Assembly (NCBI GenBank): GCA_937885235.1
Contig: CAKZZK010000335.1
Location: forward strand, 1-23,881
DNA length: 23,881 nt
Direction: 5' to 3'
Source: an uncultured Treponema sp.
GTDB taxonomy: Bacteria > Spirochaetota > Spirochaetia > Treponematales > Treponemataceae
Shown: piece after piece, positions 22,468 to 23,881 of the stretch
Numbering within the stretch: the first letter of the stretch is position 1
How the letters are laid out: each line of letters begins with the position of its first letter
The notes under the pieces: generated by a model
The model's input: only the letters and a program-made list of their open reading frames with translations
What the model was told of the DNA's origin: nothing
Database searches by the model: none
Program-made: the position numbers and the translations under genes

Positions 22468-23881
22468 ATGAAAGCCATAGAACTTGAGAAAGCTTATAAT
22501 CCCAAAGATTTCGAAGATAGAATATATAGCGAGTGGGTGTCGAGAGCCTGCTTTAAGCCCGCCTCGGACGAGGCATCTCCCGTGCACCAGAGCTATTTGA
22601 AGCAGCAGGAACACGGCGCTGTCGGAAAGTATGTCGTGGTCATTCCGCCGCCCAATGTGACCGGTGTGCTGCACATGGGGCATGGGCTGAACAACACCCT
22701 GCAGGACATCGTGGTGCGCTACCACCGCATGAAGGGGGACGACACCTTGTGGGTACCCGGCACAGACCACGCGGGAATAGCCACCCAGAACGTGGTTGAA
22801 CGCCAGCTTAAAAAAGAAGGCAAGAGCCGCAATGACTTGGGGCGCGAAAAGTTCCTTGAACGCACTTGGGCGGTAAAGGAAGACCATCACGTCACCATCG
22901 TCAAGCAGCAGAAAAAACTCGGCAACAGCACCGACTGGGACCGCGAGCGCTTTACGATGGACGAAGGACTGAGCAAGGCTGTACGCGATGTGTTCGTGAC
23001 GCTCTATGAGCGCGGGCTCGTCTACAAGGGGCATTACCTGGTGAACTGGTGCCCCCGTTGCGGCACGGCGCTTGCCGATGACGAGGTGGAGCACATAGAC
23101 ACCGCCGGAGCGATGTACCACATCTGGTACGAGTACGCTGACGGCCCTGCGCCGGACGGTTCCACCCGCATAGAGATTGCTACCACGCGACCCGAGACGC
23201 TTCTGGGCGATACCGCCGTGGCAGTGAATCCCGAGGACGAGCGCTACAAGAGCATAGTCGGCAAGAAGCTGAAGCTGCCCCTCACTGACCGCGTCATTCC
23301 GCTCATTGCAGATTCCTACGTTGATAAGGAATTCGGTACAGGTATGGTGAAGATTACGCCTGCCCATGACCCCAACGACTGGGAGGTGGGCAAGCGGAAC
23401 AATCTCGACGTCATAAATATCCTCAATCCCGATGGAACGCTCAACGAGAACTGTCCCGAAAAATACCGCGGGCTGAGCTGTGCCAAGGCGCGGAGCATTA
23501 TAATAGAAGACTTAAGGGTGCAGGGGCTCTTCAAAGAGGAAGAAAAGATAAAGCACTCGGTGGGGCACTGCTACCGCTGTAATACCGTTGTGGAGCCGTA
23601 TCTGAGTGACCAGTGGTTTGTGAAGATGCGCCCCCTTGCCGAAAAGGCGATGGCTTCGTGGCGCAGGGGAGATTTTGTGTTCTATCCCAAGAAGTGGGAG
23701 AACACCTTCACCCACTGGATGGAAAATATCCGCGACTGGTGCATCAGCCGTCAGCTGTGGTGGGGGCACCGCATCCCCGTGTGGTACTGCTCCTGCGGCG
23801 AGACGATTGTGAGCCGCACAGACCCCTCAAGCTGTCCTAAATGCGGCGCCGGGGCGGACAAGCTGCAGCAGGACCCTGACG
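22468..23881 (+). CDS. valS: Valyl-tRNA synthetase, 5' part (cut by window edge)
   Basis: The frame is open from the ATG at 22468 to the right edge, giving 471 codons plus one base. It encodes the class I ValRS N-terminal half: PPPNVTGVLHMGHG with the HIGH-type HMGH motif, the GTDHAGIATQNVVE region, the NWCPRCGTALADDEVE segment, and the start of the CP1 editing domain with TTRPETLLGDTAVAVNP and PAHDPNDWEVG. Cysteine pairs (HCYRCN, YCSCGE, CPKCGA) look like zinc-binding elements of the connecting domains. It charges tRNA-Val and edits Thr-tRNA-Val. The KMSKS motif and the anticodon-binding domain lie outside the window. Confidence 0.97.
   Translation, partial: MKAIELEKAYNPKDFEDRIYSEWVSRACFKPASDEASPVHQSYLKQQEHGAVGKYVVVIPPPNVTGVLHMGHGLNNTLQDIVVRYHRMKGDDTLWVPGTDHAGIATQNVVERQLKKEGKSRNDLGREKFLERTWAVKEDHHVTIVKQQKKLGNSTDWDRERFTMDEGLSKAVRDVFVTLYERGLVYKGHYLVNWCPRCGTALADDEVEHIDTAGAMYHIWYEYADGPAPDGSTRIEIATTRPETLLGDTAVAVNPEDERYKSIVGKKLKLPLTDRVIPLIADSYVDKEFGTGMVKITPAHDPNDWEVGKRNNLDVINILNPDGTLNENCPEKYRGLSCAKARSIIIEDLRVQGLFKEEEKIKHSVGHCYRCNTVVEPYLSDQWFVKMRPLAEKAMASWRRGDFVFYPKKWENTFTHWMENIRDWCISRQLWWGHRIPVWYCSCGETIVSRTDPSSCPKCGAGADKLQQDPD

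Overview
This is a gene-dense bacterial chromosomal segment of moderate GC content, most consistent with a spirochaete of the Treponema type. The assignment is an inference. It rests on several large signal-peptide or lipoprotein genes of no recognised family, an acidic membrane-anchored LysM protein, a TGS-less threonyl-tRNA synthetase, an opposed pair of c-di-GMP genes, and resemblance to treponemal proteins from memory. There are no rRNA or tRNA genes, CRISPR arrays, insertion sequences or phage genes that I can see. No gap between genes exceeds about 205 bases. Three convergent gene pairs overlap or nearly touch.

Left part (1-5830). A minus-strand block holds a periplasmic YD-repeat-like protein, a 765-residue protein, and a truncated helical lipoprotein that runs off the left edge. 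The 765-residue protein joins an Hsp70-type substrate-binding beta domain, a long acidic LPDF-repeat linker, one membrane helix and a C-terminal LysM domain. Its stop overlaps the start of the lipoprotein by one base, so the two probably act together at the cell wall. A ModF-type double ABC ATPase follows on the plus strand, then a strong bidirectional terminator and a 103-residue stand-alone CBM48 glycogen-binding-like protein.

Middle (5830-13350). metK (S-adenosylmethionine synthetase) and nth (endonuclease III) form a plus-strand pair. The end of nth overlaps, tail to tail, a putative outer-membrane barrel gene, which lies downstream of a GNAT-Nudix fusion. A MscS channel is divergent from that fusion and is followed by two lipoproteins of unknown function.

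Right part (13320-23881). A family 5 solute-binding protein and an unrecognised 468-residue helical protein overlap by four bases. thrS is divergent from them and is followed closely by a membrane diguanylate cyclase, whose N-terminus appears to be split by a frameshift at a run of eight T. Tail to tail with it lies an EAL phosphodiesterase with a cysteine-rich N-terminal domain and a degenerate GGDEF domain. An M20 metallopeptidase and the first 471 codons of valS close the window.

The most unusual element is the Hsp70-SBD/LysM transmembrane protein. It could link cytoplasmic peptide or protein binding to peptidoglycan. Second are the T8 frameshift in the cyclase gene and several starts (double ABC ATPase, second lipoprotein, valS) where a -10 box sits 6-9 bases before the ATG, suggesting leaderless mRNAs.
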